Shown here: piece by piece, positions 28,435 to 37,193 of the stretch
Layout of the letters: each line of letters starts with the position of its first letter
Numbering within the stretch: position 1 is the stretch's first letter
Source of the DNA: an uncultured Aquimarina sp.
Lineage (GTDB): Bacteria; Bacteroidota; Bacteroidia; Flavobacteriales; Flavobacteriaceae
Assembly (NCBI GenBank): GCA_947501475.1
Contig: CANMWA010000004.1
Location: forward strand, 62,001 to 126,000
Direction of reading: 5' to 3'
DNA length: 64,000 nucleotides
Notes under the pieces: model-generated
What the model saw: the letters and a program-made list of their open reading frames with translations, nothing else
Told to the model about the DNA's origin: nothing
Database searches by the model: none
Made by a program: the position numbers and the translations under genes

Positions 28435-28697
28435 AGCTTTATTTTTTCTATCTAAAATTATCAAATCCTAAGTTAAGATTGATTTTAAATTAAGTGAAAC
28501 CCTGATTTCAAAAACTGCTGAAAGCTTTTTGAAATCATTTAATCAGGAGTATTCTATTGATGAATTAATAGAAATTGTTTCATCTAAGAGATGAATATTT
28601 AATAATATCTTTTTTGTTTAGGTTTTAAGACTACCATTAGATTATTTGCGGTATTTTTATGATAAATAAAGTTCTTTACATAAAATTCTTCATCAAC
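28435..28697. other. Intergenic stretch with long hairpin
   Basis: Non-coding stretch upstream of the riboswitch. It contains a perfect 12-bp inverted repeat (TGATTTCAAAAA at 28503-28514 and TTTTTGAAATCA at 28526-28537, 11-base loop) without a U-run. The metE promoter should lie here, but no full Bacteroidetes -33/-7 pair was found. Confidence 0.4.
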
Positions 28698-28868
28698 CGA
28701 TATAGGTTTTACTTAATTGTGAATTAATAGGGAATCATGTGAAAATCATGAGCTGTCGCGCAACTGTAAGTAACCATATAGTTTTTATCAATTAAATCCA
28801 CTGCTCTTATGTAATAGAGTGGGAAGGAAGATAAAAATGTTACAAGCCAGGAGACCTGCCTACTATCG
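28698..28868 (+). ncRNA. Cobalamin (B12) riboswitch
   Basis: Contains the conserved blocks of the cobalamin aptamer in order: AATTAATAGGGAATCATGTG, AAAATCATGAGCTG, CGCGCAACTGTAAG, CCACTG...GAGTGGGAAGG, and the B12-box AAGCCAGGAGACCTGCC. A short closing stem CGATA (28698-28702) / TATCG (28864-28868) sets the ends. It precedes metE by 192 nt, and cobalamin would turn metE off because the B12-dependent synthase MetH can then take over. Downstream, ATGCC (28911-28915) can pair with GGCAT (28970-28974) just before a T-rich stretch, a possible off-state structure; that part is inferred. Confidence 0.95.
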
Positions 28869-29060
28869 AATTGACTATGCTTTCGCGATTCGAAGTTTAA
28901 GTTAAGTTTGATGCCTTTAACGTATCACCAAAAAGGGGTTGTTTTCTTAAAGTGGTCGTTGTTTCTTATGGCATTATTTTAATTTTTGTTTATCCAAAAG
29001 CATATTGGTTTTATACAAAGAGTTTTAAGAGTTAATATTAATTTTTAAAATTTTAAAATT

Positions 29061-31379
29061 ATGCTTACACACAATTTAGGCTACCCGCGTATTGGTAGCA
29101 AAAGGGAGCTTAAAAAGGTTTCAGAAGAGTACTGGTCAGGAAAAACTACATACAAGAATCTAGTACAGGTCGGAAAAAATATTAGACAAGAAAATTGGTT
29201 ACTACAAAAAAATATAGGTATTGATCTCATACCGTCAAATGATTTTTCATTTTATGATCAAGTATTAGATATGTCAATGATGGTGGGAGCAATTCCTAAG
29301 CGATATGAAGAATTGATCGCTGAAGAGTCGAATTCTCTAGACCTTTATTTTGCAATGGCTAGAGGGTATCAAAAAAATGGGCTGGATATTACTGCAATGG
29401 AGATGACGAAGTGGTTTGATACGAATTACCATTATATAGTTCCTGAGTTTTATAAAACCCAAAAGTTTAAGTTGTTTTCTACAAAAATCATCGATGAATT
29501 TTATGAAGCAAAACAATTAGGGATAGTGACAAAACCAGTATTAATTGGTCCAGTATCCTATCTCTTATTAGGTAAAGAAAAAGAGAATGGATTCAGTAAA
29601 ATTGATTTAATTAAAAAACTATTACCCGTATACATTGAAGTAATTAATAGACTAGTAAAGCTTGGTGCAAAGTGGATCCAATTTGATGAACCGTTTTTAG
29701 CACTAGACCTTAGCGAACAAGAAAAAATAGCATATAAAAAAGCATATCTTATATTAAAAAGTACTTTTCCTGAGACTAAAATTATGGTGACTACCTATTT
29801 TGAAGGAATCTTAGATAACATCTCATTGGTAGCAGATGATTTATTAATAGATGCTTTGCATGTTGATTTGGTTAGAGCTCCTGAACAATTGGAATCGGTA
29901 CTCAAAAAAATCCCAAAAAGAGTACGACTCTCTTTAGGTATTGTAGATGGTAGAAATATATGGAAGAATGAATATCAAAAATCTTTACAGCACATTTCTA
30001 ATGCAATAAAATCACGAACAGAAGATACCCTATTAATAGCACCATCTTGCTCTTTACTTCATTCACCTTGTGATTTAGATCTAGAAGAACAAAATGACAG
30101 CTTGTTACCAGAAGTAAAAGATTGGATGTCTTTTGCTAAACAAAAACTAAAAGAGATAGTAGCATTAAAACAACTTGTATTCTGTAAAGAAGAAGACCAA
30201 GTCTTAGTTAAACTAGAAGAAAATGTAAAGTCTCATACCAATAGAAGAAACTCTAAGTATATACAAAACCTAAAGGTAAAGGATAGAATACAAGCTATAT
30301 CTGGCAAAGATTGTACTAGAAAAAATTCATTTGAGCTTCGTAAAGAAATACAGCAAAAAGAATTACAATTACCATTATTTCCAACAACAACGATTGGATC
30401 TTTTCCACAAACAAAAGAAATTAGAGGTTGGCGATTTAAATATAAAAAAGGAGAAATTTCATTACAGCAATACAATGACCACATCAAAGAAGAAATAATA
30501 AAGGCGATTCATTGGCAAGAAGAAATAGGACTTGATGTACTAGTACATGGAGAGTTTGAGCGTAATGATATGGTCGAGTATTTTGGGGAACAACTAGAAG
30601 GTTTTGCATTTACAAAGTTTGGTTGGGTACAGAGTTATGGATCTAGATGTGTAAAACCTCCAATTATTTATGGTAGTGTAGATAGATATAGCTCAATGAC
30701 AGTAGACTGGACGGTTTTTGCACAATCATTAACCCCAAGATTAGTAAAAGGTATGCTTACAGGGCCAGTAACCATATTGCAATGGTCTTTTGTACGTGAT
30801 GATCAAGATAGATCAATAACCTGTATGGAAATAGCATTAGCCATTAGAGATGAGGTAAAAGAGTTAGAAGAAAACGGAATTAAAATAATTCAAATCGATG
30901 AACCTGCATTACGCGAAGGTTTACCTTTGCGTCATAAAGATTGGCAGGATTATTTAGAATGGGCAATTCAGGCCTTTAGAATATCTTCAACTGTTGTCTC
31001 TAATCAGACACAGATACATACACACATGTGTTACTCTGAGTTTAATGATATCATTGATCATATTGCAAAAATGGATGCCGATGTAATTACTATTGAATGT
31101 TCACGATCTCAAATGGAGTTATTAGATGCTTTTGCAGATTTTAAATACCCTAATGATATCGGACCAGGCGTATATGATATTCATGCACCCAGAGTTCCTT
31201 ATAAGAAGGAGATTATAGCATTAATTCATAAAGCTCAACAGTACATCCCAGAGCAACAATTGTGGATTAATCCAGATTGTGGATTAAAAACGCGTAACTG
31301 GGATGAAACAGAAAAAGCTCTAAAAGAAATGGTAGCGGCAGCACAACAATTAAGAGCTCAAGTCCCACAAACAGTTTAA
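29061..31379 (+). CDS. metE: Cobalamin-independent methionine synthase
   Basis: 772 residues. Zinc enzyme that methylates homocysteine from 5-methyltetrahydropteroyl-triglutamate. The N-terminal barrel starts with LGYPRIGSKRELKK, and the catalytic C-terminal barrel starts near TTTIGSFPQTKEIR. Zinc ligands equivalent to E. coli His641, Cys643, Glu665 and Cys726 are His655, Cys657, Glu679 and Cys740. EFERNDMVEYFGEQLEGFAFTKFGWVQSYGSR and IQIDEPALREGLP are also intact. The enzyme is slow and made in large amounts, so repression by B12 through the upstream riboswitch is expected. No folate pathway gene is adjacent. Confidence 0.98.
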   Translation: MLTHNLGYPRIGSKRELKKVSEEYWSGKTTYKNLVQVGKNIRQENWLLQKNIGIDLIPSNDFSFYDQVLDMSMMVGAIPKRYEELIAEESNSLDLYFAMARGYQKNGLDITAMEMTKWFDTNYHYIVPEFYKTQKFKLFSTKIIDEFYEAKQLGIVTKPVLIGPVSYLLLGKEKENGFSKIDLIKKLLPVYIEVINRLVKLGAKWIQFDEPFLALDLSEQEKIAYKKAYLILKSTFPETKIMVTTYFEGILDNISLVADDLLIDALHVDLVRAPEQLESVLKKIPKRVRLSLGIVDGRNIWKNEYQKSLQHISNAIKSRTEDTLLIAPSCSLLHSPCDLDLEEQNDSLLPEVKDWMSFAKQKLKEIVALKQLVFCKEEDQVLVKLEENVKSHTNRRNSKYIQNLKVKDRIQAISGKDCTRKNSFELRKEIQQKELQLPLFPTTTIGSFPQTKEIRGWRFKYKKGEISLQQYNDHIKEEIIKAIHWQEEIGLDVLVHGEFERNDMVEYFGEQLEGFAFTKFGWVQSYGSRCVKPPIIYGSVDRYSSMTVDWTVFAQSLTPRLVKGMLTGPVTILQWSFVRDDQDRSITCMEIALAIRDEVKELEENGIKIIQIDEPALREGLPLRHKDWQDYLEWAIQAFRISSTVVSNQTQIHTHMCYSEFNDIIDHIAKMDADVITIECSRSQMELLDAFADFKYPNDIGPGVYDIHAPRVPYKKEIIALIHKAQQYIPEQQLWINPDCGLKTRNWDETEKALKEMVAAAQQLRAQVPQTV

Positions 31380-31419
31380 TGATCTGATTAACCAACTTAA
31401 GTGTAAATACTTAGGTGTG

Positions 31420-31460
31420 AAATGGCCTCTCTTGTGTGTTTGTAGAGGTCATTTTTGTTT
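31420..31460 (+). terminator. Rho-independent terminator of metE
   Basis: Stem AAATGGCCTCT / AGAGGTCATTT with one G-U pair and a 13-base loop, followed by a T-rich tail, 40 bp after the metE stop. Confidence 0.8.
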
Positions 31461-31548
31461 CACTAATTCAATTTCAGTACAAATCAGAAAACATTGTATG
31501 TAGGTAAGCACTTTAGAGCTGCCATGGTTTTACTATTTTCTATAAAAA

Positions 31549-31674
31549 ATACTCAAACTCATGTCAAAAACATATGAAATCGAATCAAAAACACTCATGC
31601 TTGAGTAAAAAACACTCGGTTTTGAGTGTAAAAGATTCAATATTGAGTATAAAACACTCAAATTTGAATGAAAA
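31549..31674. repeat. Six-unit degenerate 21-bp tandem array
   Basis: Six direct units of exactly 21 bp at 31549, 31570, 31591, 31612, 31633 and 31654. Each ends in three to five A. Units 3-6 carry an inner dyad of the type ACTCA...TGAGT. Units differ at several bases, so this is an old or selected array rather than a recent slip. It occupies the gap between convergent metE and the ABC exporter gene, after the metE terminator. A-runs every 21 bp, two helical turns, could bend the DNA. No start codon opens a long frame through it. Confidence 0.85.
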
Positions 31675-31731
31675 AGACGCTATGAGGTATTTTTTAGAAA
31701 ATTATTGTTTTAGATGTAATTGCATTATGAA

Positions 31732-33510
31732 TTAAATTCTTGCTTGATAGGTATATAAATCAAAATATCTACCTTCTGAAGCGATGAGTTCATCATGTGT
31801 ACCTCTCTCTGCAATATTTCCAGATTCAATCACCAAAATTTGATCAGCTTTTTTAATTGTACTCAATCTATGTGCAATTACAAAAGTAGTTCTGCCTTTC
31901 ATGAGTTCACCAAGACTTTTTTGTATTAAAGCTTCGCTTTCGGTATCAAGATTAGAGGTAGCTTCATCCAAAATAATAATTTTAGGATCGGCTAGGATTG
32001 CTCTTGCAATAGCTATTCGTTGGCGTTGTCCCCCAGATAATTTTACACCTCTTTCACCAATCAACGTATTTAATCCATCATCAAAACGATCCGTAAATTC
32101 GTTTACATAAGCGGCTTTTACGGCTTGTTGTAATTGTTCTTCGGTAGCATTAGGGCGGGGGAAGAGTATGTTTTGACGAATTGTACCTTCAAATAAAAAT
32201 TCATCCTGCAACACCACTCCCAAATTTTTGCGATAACTTTTCAATTTTACTTTAGAAACATTATGACTATCGATGGTGATCAAACCTGATTTTGGATTCA
32301 GGAAGGTAGCTGCTAATCCAGCAATTGTGGATTTACCAGACCCTGAGCTACCGACCAAAGCGGTTACAGACCCAGAAGGAGCTCTGAAACTAATATTGTG
32401 TAATACTTCTTTTCCTTCTTCATAAGCAAAGGAAACGTTATCAAAAATAATATCACCCTTGATATCATTTAATTCAATAGTTCGATTTTCGATTTCTTCT
32501 TCGGGAGTCATATTCATTAGCTCTTCAGTACGATCTAAGCCGGCGAGTGCTTCGGTTAATTGACTTCCGATATTACTCATTTGTACAATAGGCGCAATCA
32601 TAAAACCGAGTAATAATGTGAAAGAAAGAAACTCTCCAACAGACATAGGGTCTACTTCCTGCATCATATAATAACCACCAATTCCCATAATCCCAGTAGA
32701 AGCAATTCCTAATAAAAAAGTAGAAGAACTCCCCATTATCGCAGTTGCTGTTAAGCTCTTTTTTACATTCTGAAATAAACGATCAACACCTTCTTCAAAC
32801 GTTTTGTTTTCTTGTTGTTCTGCATTAAACCCTTTAATAACTCTTACTCCAGCCAGAGTTTCGGTTAATCTTCCTTTAACTTCGGCATTAATAACGCCAC
32901 GTGTTCTAAATATTGGTCTAATATATTTGAATGCTTTTAAAGCTACCACCCCAAATATAGATACAGGCACTAATACAAATAAGGTCATTGATAGACTAAT
33001 ATCTATAAGTAAGATTAATGAAATAATGGCAGTGATTGTACCACCAACTAATTGTACTAAACCTGTTCCGATAAGGTTTCTAACACCTTCTACATCACTC
33101 ATGATACGAGATACTAAAGCACCAGATTTAGTGTTGTCAAAGAAACTAATGGGTAACGAAAGCACTTTTTTCTGCACCTGTGCCCGCAATTCTGAAATTA
33201 AAAATTGCGCCTGTACACTAAGTATTCTGGTTAAAAGAAATGAAGTTACAGCCTGTACTAAAATTGCACCTGCTACACATGCTAATAGTATTTTAAGCAT
33301 GTCATAATCCTTTTTGGCAATTACATCATCCATTAAGTATTTACTAGCCATTGGTAATACCAAACTCGCCAATCTACTTAAGACAATAAGAAACAAACCA
33401 ATAAAAACCAGGTTGCGCCTAGGCCAGATAATAGTTTTAAAGGCTTTCGCCATCGTAACTTTTGGTTTTTTTTTATTTTTTGGAGTAGTATTATTCTGAA
33501 ATTCTCTCAT
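31732..33510 (-). CDS. ABC exporter, fused permease and ATPase (MsbA-like)
   Basis: 592 residues. Six-helix transmembrane domain (about 30-330), then an ATPase domain with Walker A GSSGSGKS, the ABC signature LSGGQRQR, Walker B IIILDEATSNLD and the switch His in VIAHRLSTI. As a homodimer it would flip lipids or export hydrophobic compounds across the inner membrane; MsbA-type lipid A transport and drug export are both compatible. It is followed on the same strand, upstream in transcription, by the metallo-beta-lactamase gene with a 3-bp gap, so co-transcription is likely. Confidence 0.93.
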   Translation of the reverse strand: MREFQNNTTPKNKKKPKVTMAKAFKTIIWPRRNLVFIGLFLIVLSRLASLVLPMASKYLMDDVIAKKDYDMLKILLACVAGAILVQAVTSFLLTRILSVQAQFLISELRAQVQKKVLSLPISFFDNTKSGALVSRIMSDVEGVRNLIGTGLVQLVGGTITAIISLILLIDISLSMTLFVLVPVSIFGVVALKAFKYIRPIFRTRGVINAEVKGRLTETLAGVRVIKGFNAEQQENKTFEEGVDRLFQNVKKSLTATAIMGSSSTFLLGIASTGIMGIGGYYMMQEVDPMSVGEFLSFTLLLGFMIAPIVQMSNIGSQLTEALAGLDRTEELMNMTPEEEIENRTIELNDIKGDIIFDNVSFAYEEGKEVLHNISFRAPSGSVTALVGSSGSGKSTIAGLAATFLNPKSGLITIDSHNVSKVKLKSYRKNLGVVLQDEFLFEGTIRQNILFPRPNATEEQLQQAVKAAYVNEFTDRFDDGLNTLIGERGVKLSGGQRQRIAIARAILADPKIIILDEATSNLDTESEALIQKSLGELMKGRTTFVIAHRLSTIKKADQILVIESGNIAERGTHDELIASEGRYFDLYTYQARI

Positions 33511-33513
33511 TAT

Positions 33514-34266
33514 TTATTTTTTAGTTTGAAACAAAGAAATGGTATAATCCAGCAGCTTTACATCTCCATATTCTCCATGTCCTGGTATTACAATCTTTAT
33601 GTTGGGATATGTTTTTTTAATTTTTGAAACTGTTTTAGACCATTCATTTGTATTTGCATCTGCAAGGTTTCCTTTTTTGGCAGTAAGACTTTTAATCATA
33701 CAGCCTCCATACATTAGATTTTCTTCAGGGAAATAAGACACAATATTATCTGAGGTATGTGCTTCGCCAAAATATGTGTTGATAATATTTTTATCTCCTA
33801 ATTTTAATTCAAGATCATTTTCAAACACTTGATCTGGAGATTCATATTTTTGTTTTTGCATGTAAGAAGCTGTTTTTTTGGAAGCAATACAAAGAATATT
33901 ATTGCTTTTAAAAACATCCATACCTTCTATACAATCTCTATGAAAATGATTGAATACTACACCTTTTATGATAACTTTTTGGTCATTTTGAAGCCAATCA
34001 ATTAGCTCGGCTGTTGCCCGATCATTAGCAGGTGTATCAAAAACATAGGCTTCATTATTATTTACATAAATAAAACCATTGCATGGATAGATAGCCCCAC
34101 TCTCTAAAGTAATAGCAGAAACATGAATATAGCTATGATCATTAATTTTTGTAAGTTGTAAATCTTCAGAGATATAAATAGTTTCTGATGACTTGTTTTT
34201 GTTACAAGAAGTAATGCTTAGACATAAAATAAATACTAAGAATAGTTTAATCGATGTTTCTATCAT
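33514..34266 (-). CDS. Subclass B1 metallo-beta-lactamase-type lipoprotein
   Basis: 250 residues. The signal peptide ends in a lipobox at Cys21 (LSITSCNK), so the enzyme should be lipid-anchored. Both zinc sites of subclass B1 are complete: His107, His109 and His170 for Zn1 (NHFHRDCIEG, GEAHTSDN), and Asp111, Cys189 and His230 for Zn2 (MYGGCMIKS, VIPGHGEYGD). Lys192 in CMIKS matches the substrate-binding lysine of B1 enzymes. Glu replaces the first Gly of the usual HxHxDxxGG loop. The family predicts hydrolysis of penicillins, cephalosporins and carbapenems. It overlaps the upstream membrane protein gene by 20 bp and sits 3 bp before an ABC exporter gene. Confidence 0.85.
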   Translation of the reverse strand: MIETSIKLFLVFILCLSITSCNKNKSSETIYISEDLQLTKINDHSYIHVSAITLESGAIYPCNGFIYVNNNEAYVFDTPANDRATAELIDWLQNDQKVIIKGVVFNHFHRDCIEGMDVFKSNNILCIASKKTASYMQKQKYESPDQVFENDLELKLGDKNIINTYFGEAHTSDNIVSYFPEENLMYGGCMIKSLTAKKGNLADANTNEWSKTVSKIKKTYPNIKIVIPGHGEYGDVKLLDYTISLFQTKK

Positions 34267-34813
34267 TTGGTATAGAGGAAGTTTTTTTCTTTTTTAGGTA
34301 CCGCATTGCTAAGATATAAATCCCTGCCGGAATTCCGATCCAGATCAGTTCACTTAACAATACTTTAATCCCCCAAAGACTAAAAAATTTACTGGCTCCG
34401 ATAGGGGATACTTGTATTGGGCGCCAAGAGAAAAAGTAACGGGTATTATCAAAGGGAGAGAAAAAGGCAATCCCTAATCCACCTGTAGTCATAGCATCTA
34501 GAATTCCATGAGAAGCTGTACAGATTGTAAAATATATAATTAAAGGAACCCCTGATCTATAAAAGAATTTTTTGTTATAAAATACAAATGTTATTACGAT
34601 CCCAAGGAGTAAAGCAAATAGTAACGAATGCGAAAATCCACGATGTCCCCAAAAATCTTCGTAAGCGATACCAAATTTAAAACCTATTACATCTGTATCA
34701 GGTAAAATTGAGCATAAGACTCCCAAAATCCAGAACTTTGTTGTTGTGGTTTCTTTTGAATAACTTTTTCCGAAGGCGAATGCGGTAAACCCGTGAGCAA
34801 AGATAGAGGCCAT
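34247..34813 (-). CDS. YdjM-like membrane-bound metal-dependent hydrolase family protein
   Basis: 188 residues with about four transmembrane helices. The pattern MASIFAHGFTAFAFGKSY, GVLCSILPDTDVIGF, WGHRGFSHSLLFALLLG and ASHGILDAMTTGGLG is that of the YdjM/YfhO family (LexA-regulated inner-membrane proteins, annotated as metal-dependent hydrolases). The conserved His/Asp residues in these blocks could bind metal. The 3' end overlaps the start of the lactamase-type gene by 20 bp, so the two are translationally coupled. The substrate is unknown. Confidence 0.85.
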   Translation of the reverse strand: MASIFAHGFTAFAFGKSYSKETTTTKFWILGVLCSILPDTDVIGFKFGIAYEDFWGHRGFSHSLLFALLLGIVITFVFYNKKFFYRSGVPLIIYFTICTASHGILDAMTTGGLGIAFFSPFDNTRYFFSWRPIQVSPIGASKFFSLWGIKVLLSELIWIGIPAGIYILAMRYLKKKKTSSIPNDRNID

Positions 34814-34865
34814 ATATAATGAGATCTATTTATTTAGTGTTATTCCAAATCAAAAAAAGTGATTA

Positions 34866-35621
34866 CTATTTTTTAGTAGTTGCTCTATTTTTCTCTTTAT
34901 TTCGTACATAAATTAACTTAGATCGCCCTTTTGAGGCTTCGCGCTGTTCTATTTCAAAGTTTTTAATAGATTTGATCAATGGGGTTAGTTTTTGAAAACC
35001 ATAGTTTCTAGAATCAAAATTGGGTTGCTTTTTTTGTAAAAGGCTTCCCACGTCACCCAAAAACGCCCAACCATCATCATCGGCCAAATCTGATATTGTA
35101 TTCGAGATTAGTCTAATATCTTTTGGTGTTATTGTATCTACACTACTCTTAGCAGTAGGCTTACTATCTGTAGATTCACTTTCTTCAGCCTCATGTTTTA
35201 ATATTTCGAGATAAATAAATTTATCACAAGCAACAATAAATGGATTTGGTGTTTTCTTTTCTCCAATCCCAAACACTTTCATTCCAGCCTCTCTAAGCCT
35301 TGTAGCCAAACGTGTAAAATCACTATCACTAGACACCAAGCAGAAGCCATTCACTTTTTCTGAATACAGTATGTCCATAGCATCAATGATCATGGCAGAA
35401 TCTGTAGCATTTTTTCCTTTGGTATACCCATATTGCTGGATTGGTGTAATTGCATTTTCAAGAAGAATTTTTTTCCACTTCGTGAGATCTGGTTTGGTCC
35501 AGTCTCCATATATTCTTTTGATGGTAGGGTTGCCATATTTAGCAATTTCTTCCATCATTTCTTTGATATAAGTAGATGGTATATTATCACCGTCGATTAA
35601 TACTGCAAGATTTAGATCCAT
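34866..35621 (-). CDS. NYN-domain protein with C-terminal LOTUS/OST-HTH-like domain
   Basis: 251 residues. The N-terminal NYN/PIN-type nuclease fold (LabA/DUF88 family, about 1-140) has the acidic pocket residues in AVLIDGDNIP, GKNATDSAMIIDAMDILY and CLVSSDSDFTRLATRLREAG. An acidic linker (EAEESESTDSK) leads to a C-terminal winged-helix that fits the OST-HTH/LOTUS pattern (LISNTISDLADDDGWAFLGDVGSLLQKKQPNFDSRNYG). This domain pair suggests an RNA-binding endoribonuclease. The RNA target is unknown. It has an intergenic gap on both sides and no toxin partner beside it. Confidence 0.85.
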   Translation of the reverse strand: MDLNLAVLIDGDNIPSTYIKEMMEEIAKYGNPTIKRIYGDWTKPDLTKWKKILLENAITPIQQYGYTKGKNATDSAMIIDAMDILYSEKVNGFCLVSSDSDFTRLATRLREAGMKVFGIGEKKTPNPFIVACDKFIYLEILKHEAEESESTDSKPTAKSSVDTITPKDIRLISNTISDLADDDGWAFLGDVGSLLQKKQPNFDSRNYGFQKLTPLIKSIKNFEIEQREASKGRSKLIYVRNKEKNRATTKK

Positions 35622-35682
35622 AAAATTATTTTCTTTTACTAAACATATCTGTCCAGAGATTCTCCGTCATATTTTTCAGAGC

Positions 35683-37038
35683 TTATCTTTTTTTCTTCTT
35701 ATTCTTCAAATTGTAGGTCTTATCCCCTTTGGTCTTTGGTTTCTTATATTTCTTTTTGATCTCTCGTTGGTATGATCCACCAAGATTTACCTTTCTGTTT
35801 TTTTCTTTCTTTTCATGAAAAGAAGCACCAACTTCATCATTAGGTCGTTTATGCGGGTTATTAATTTCCTTGACTTTTGGTTGCTCTTCTGGGGTGAGTT
35901 GATCAGAAATTTGTACGTTATCAGGCATGTCGAGTTGCTCGATTTTCATTTCCATCAAACGTTCAATATCCTCTAGATATTCTTGTTCTTTTTCGGTGGT
36001 AAGTACATAAGAAACGCCTTCTTTTTCGGCACGACCTGTTCTACCAATACGATGCATATAATTTTCTGGATATTCTGGAGTATCAAGGTTGATTACCTGA
36101 CTTACGTTTTCTATATCCAACCCTCTTGCCATCACATCTGTGGCAATTAGAATACGATTTTCCCCCTTTCTAAACTGCTCTATACTACGTAGCCTGTAAT
36201 TTTGAGTTTTATTAGAGTGTATAATGCAGATTTCATCGGCATATTTCTGTTCTAATTGTTCGAATAGGCGATCTGCAATTTTCTTAAAACCAACAAAAAT
36301 CAATGTTTTATGAAAGGTTTCTTTATCTGAAAGCAAATGCTCTAATAAATTTACCTTAGTATAAAAATTTGGTAGTTTATAACCGTATTGTTTAATGTTT
36401 TCTAGTGGAGTTCCACTTTTGGCAACAGATATTTTTTGAGGTTTTACAAATGTTTCTGAAATCATTTGATCCACTTCATCGGTCATGGTAGCAGAGAACA
36501 TAATATTTTGACGCTGCCTCGGAAGAATATCAAAAATATTCATTAGTTGATGTCTAAATCCAAGGTCCAACATCACATCTACTTCATCAATTACAATTTT
36601 TTGTATCGATTTTAATTGTAAAACCCTACTCACCGCCAGATCATACAAACGCCCTGGGGTGGCTACAATAATGTCTAAGCCTTCAGATACTGCTTGTTTT
36701 TGTGTATTGATATTAGTGCCCCCATATACTCCGGTAATACGCATGTTAATATAGGTAGACAGTTTTTCGATCTCATCAACAACCTGTACCACAAGTTCAC
36801 GAGTAGGAACTAATACTAATACTCTTGGGTTTTGTTGTACAGAGTATTTTAGCATTCTTAAAATCGGTAACATATATGCATAGGTCTTACCAGTACCTGT
36901 TTGAGCGATACCTACAACGTCTTTTCCAGACATTACAACCGAAAAAGCCTGTTCTTGTATAGGAGTGGGGGTTTCGAACCCTAAGTCATCAAGGGCATTG
37001 ATAAGTTGTGTACTTAAATTTAAATCTCTAAAAGTCAC
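35683..37038 (-). CDS. DEAD-box-type ATP-dependent RNA helicase
   Basis: 451 residues when started at GTG 37038 (VTFRDLNLSTQLINALDDLG), which matches the usual RhlE-like start; the frame stays open to 37176 but that part has no similarity to helicases. Motifs: Q-motif with PTPIQEQA, motif I AQTGTGKT, Ia PTRELVVQV, II DEVD, III SAT, V ATDVMARGLDIENV, VI HRIGRTGR. Motif II reads DEVD rather than DEAD. The C-terminal tail is rich in Lys/Arg (from about 385), typical of cold-shock or ribosome-assembly helicases that hold RNA loosely. It is a single gene, divergent from a lipoprotein gene. Confidence 0.92.
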   Translation of the reverse strand: MTFRDLNLSTQLINALDDLGFETPTPIQEQAFSVVMSGKDVVGIAQTGTGKTYAYMLPILRMLKYSVQQNPRVLVLVPTRELVVQVVDEIEKLSTYINMRITGVYGGTNINTQKQAVSEGLDIIVATPGRLYDLAVSRVLQLKSIQKIVIDEVDVMLDLGFRHQLMNIFDILPRQRQNIMFSATMTDEVDQMISETFVKPQKISVAKSGTPLENIKQYGYKLPNFYTKVNLLEHLLSDKETFHKTLIFVGFKKIADRLFEQLEQKYADEICIIHSNKTQNYRLRSIEQFRKGENRILIATDVMARGLDIENVSQVINLDTPEYPENYMHRIGRTGRAEKEGVSYVLTTEKEQEYLEDIERLMEMKIEQLDMPDNVQISDQLTPEEQPKVKEINNPHKRPNDEVGASFHEKKEKNRKVNLGGSYQREIKKKYKKPKTKGDKTYNLKNKKKKR

Positions 37039-37193
37039 GTTATTTTGATTTTGCGGTAAAAGTAACTGTATTTCATTACAAGATATATGAATTAAGTCTA
37101 AAATATTAGGGTTTGAATACAAAAAAAATAGAATAAATAACGCAACCTTAAAACTTTTGACGAATCTATTGAACAAACAAAATATTTTTTTAG

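Noticed and set aside
28471..28593. Protein-like 35-40 codon frame upstream of the riboswitch
   Set aside because: Lacks any ATG, GTG or TTG at a sensible place and overlaps a perfect hairpin; length is within chance for AT-rich DNA.
31549..31674. Considered the 21-bp array as a CRISPR array
   Set aside because: No separate spacers: the units are contiguous, diverged and shorter than CRISPR repeats, and no cas gene is present.
32804..33307. 167-residue open frame on the plus strand inside the ABC exporter gene
   Set aside because: Fully antisense to a well-supported transporter, low-complexity Thr/Ile/Leu composition and no domain; a shadow frame.
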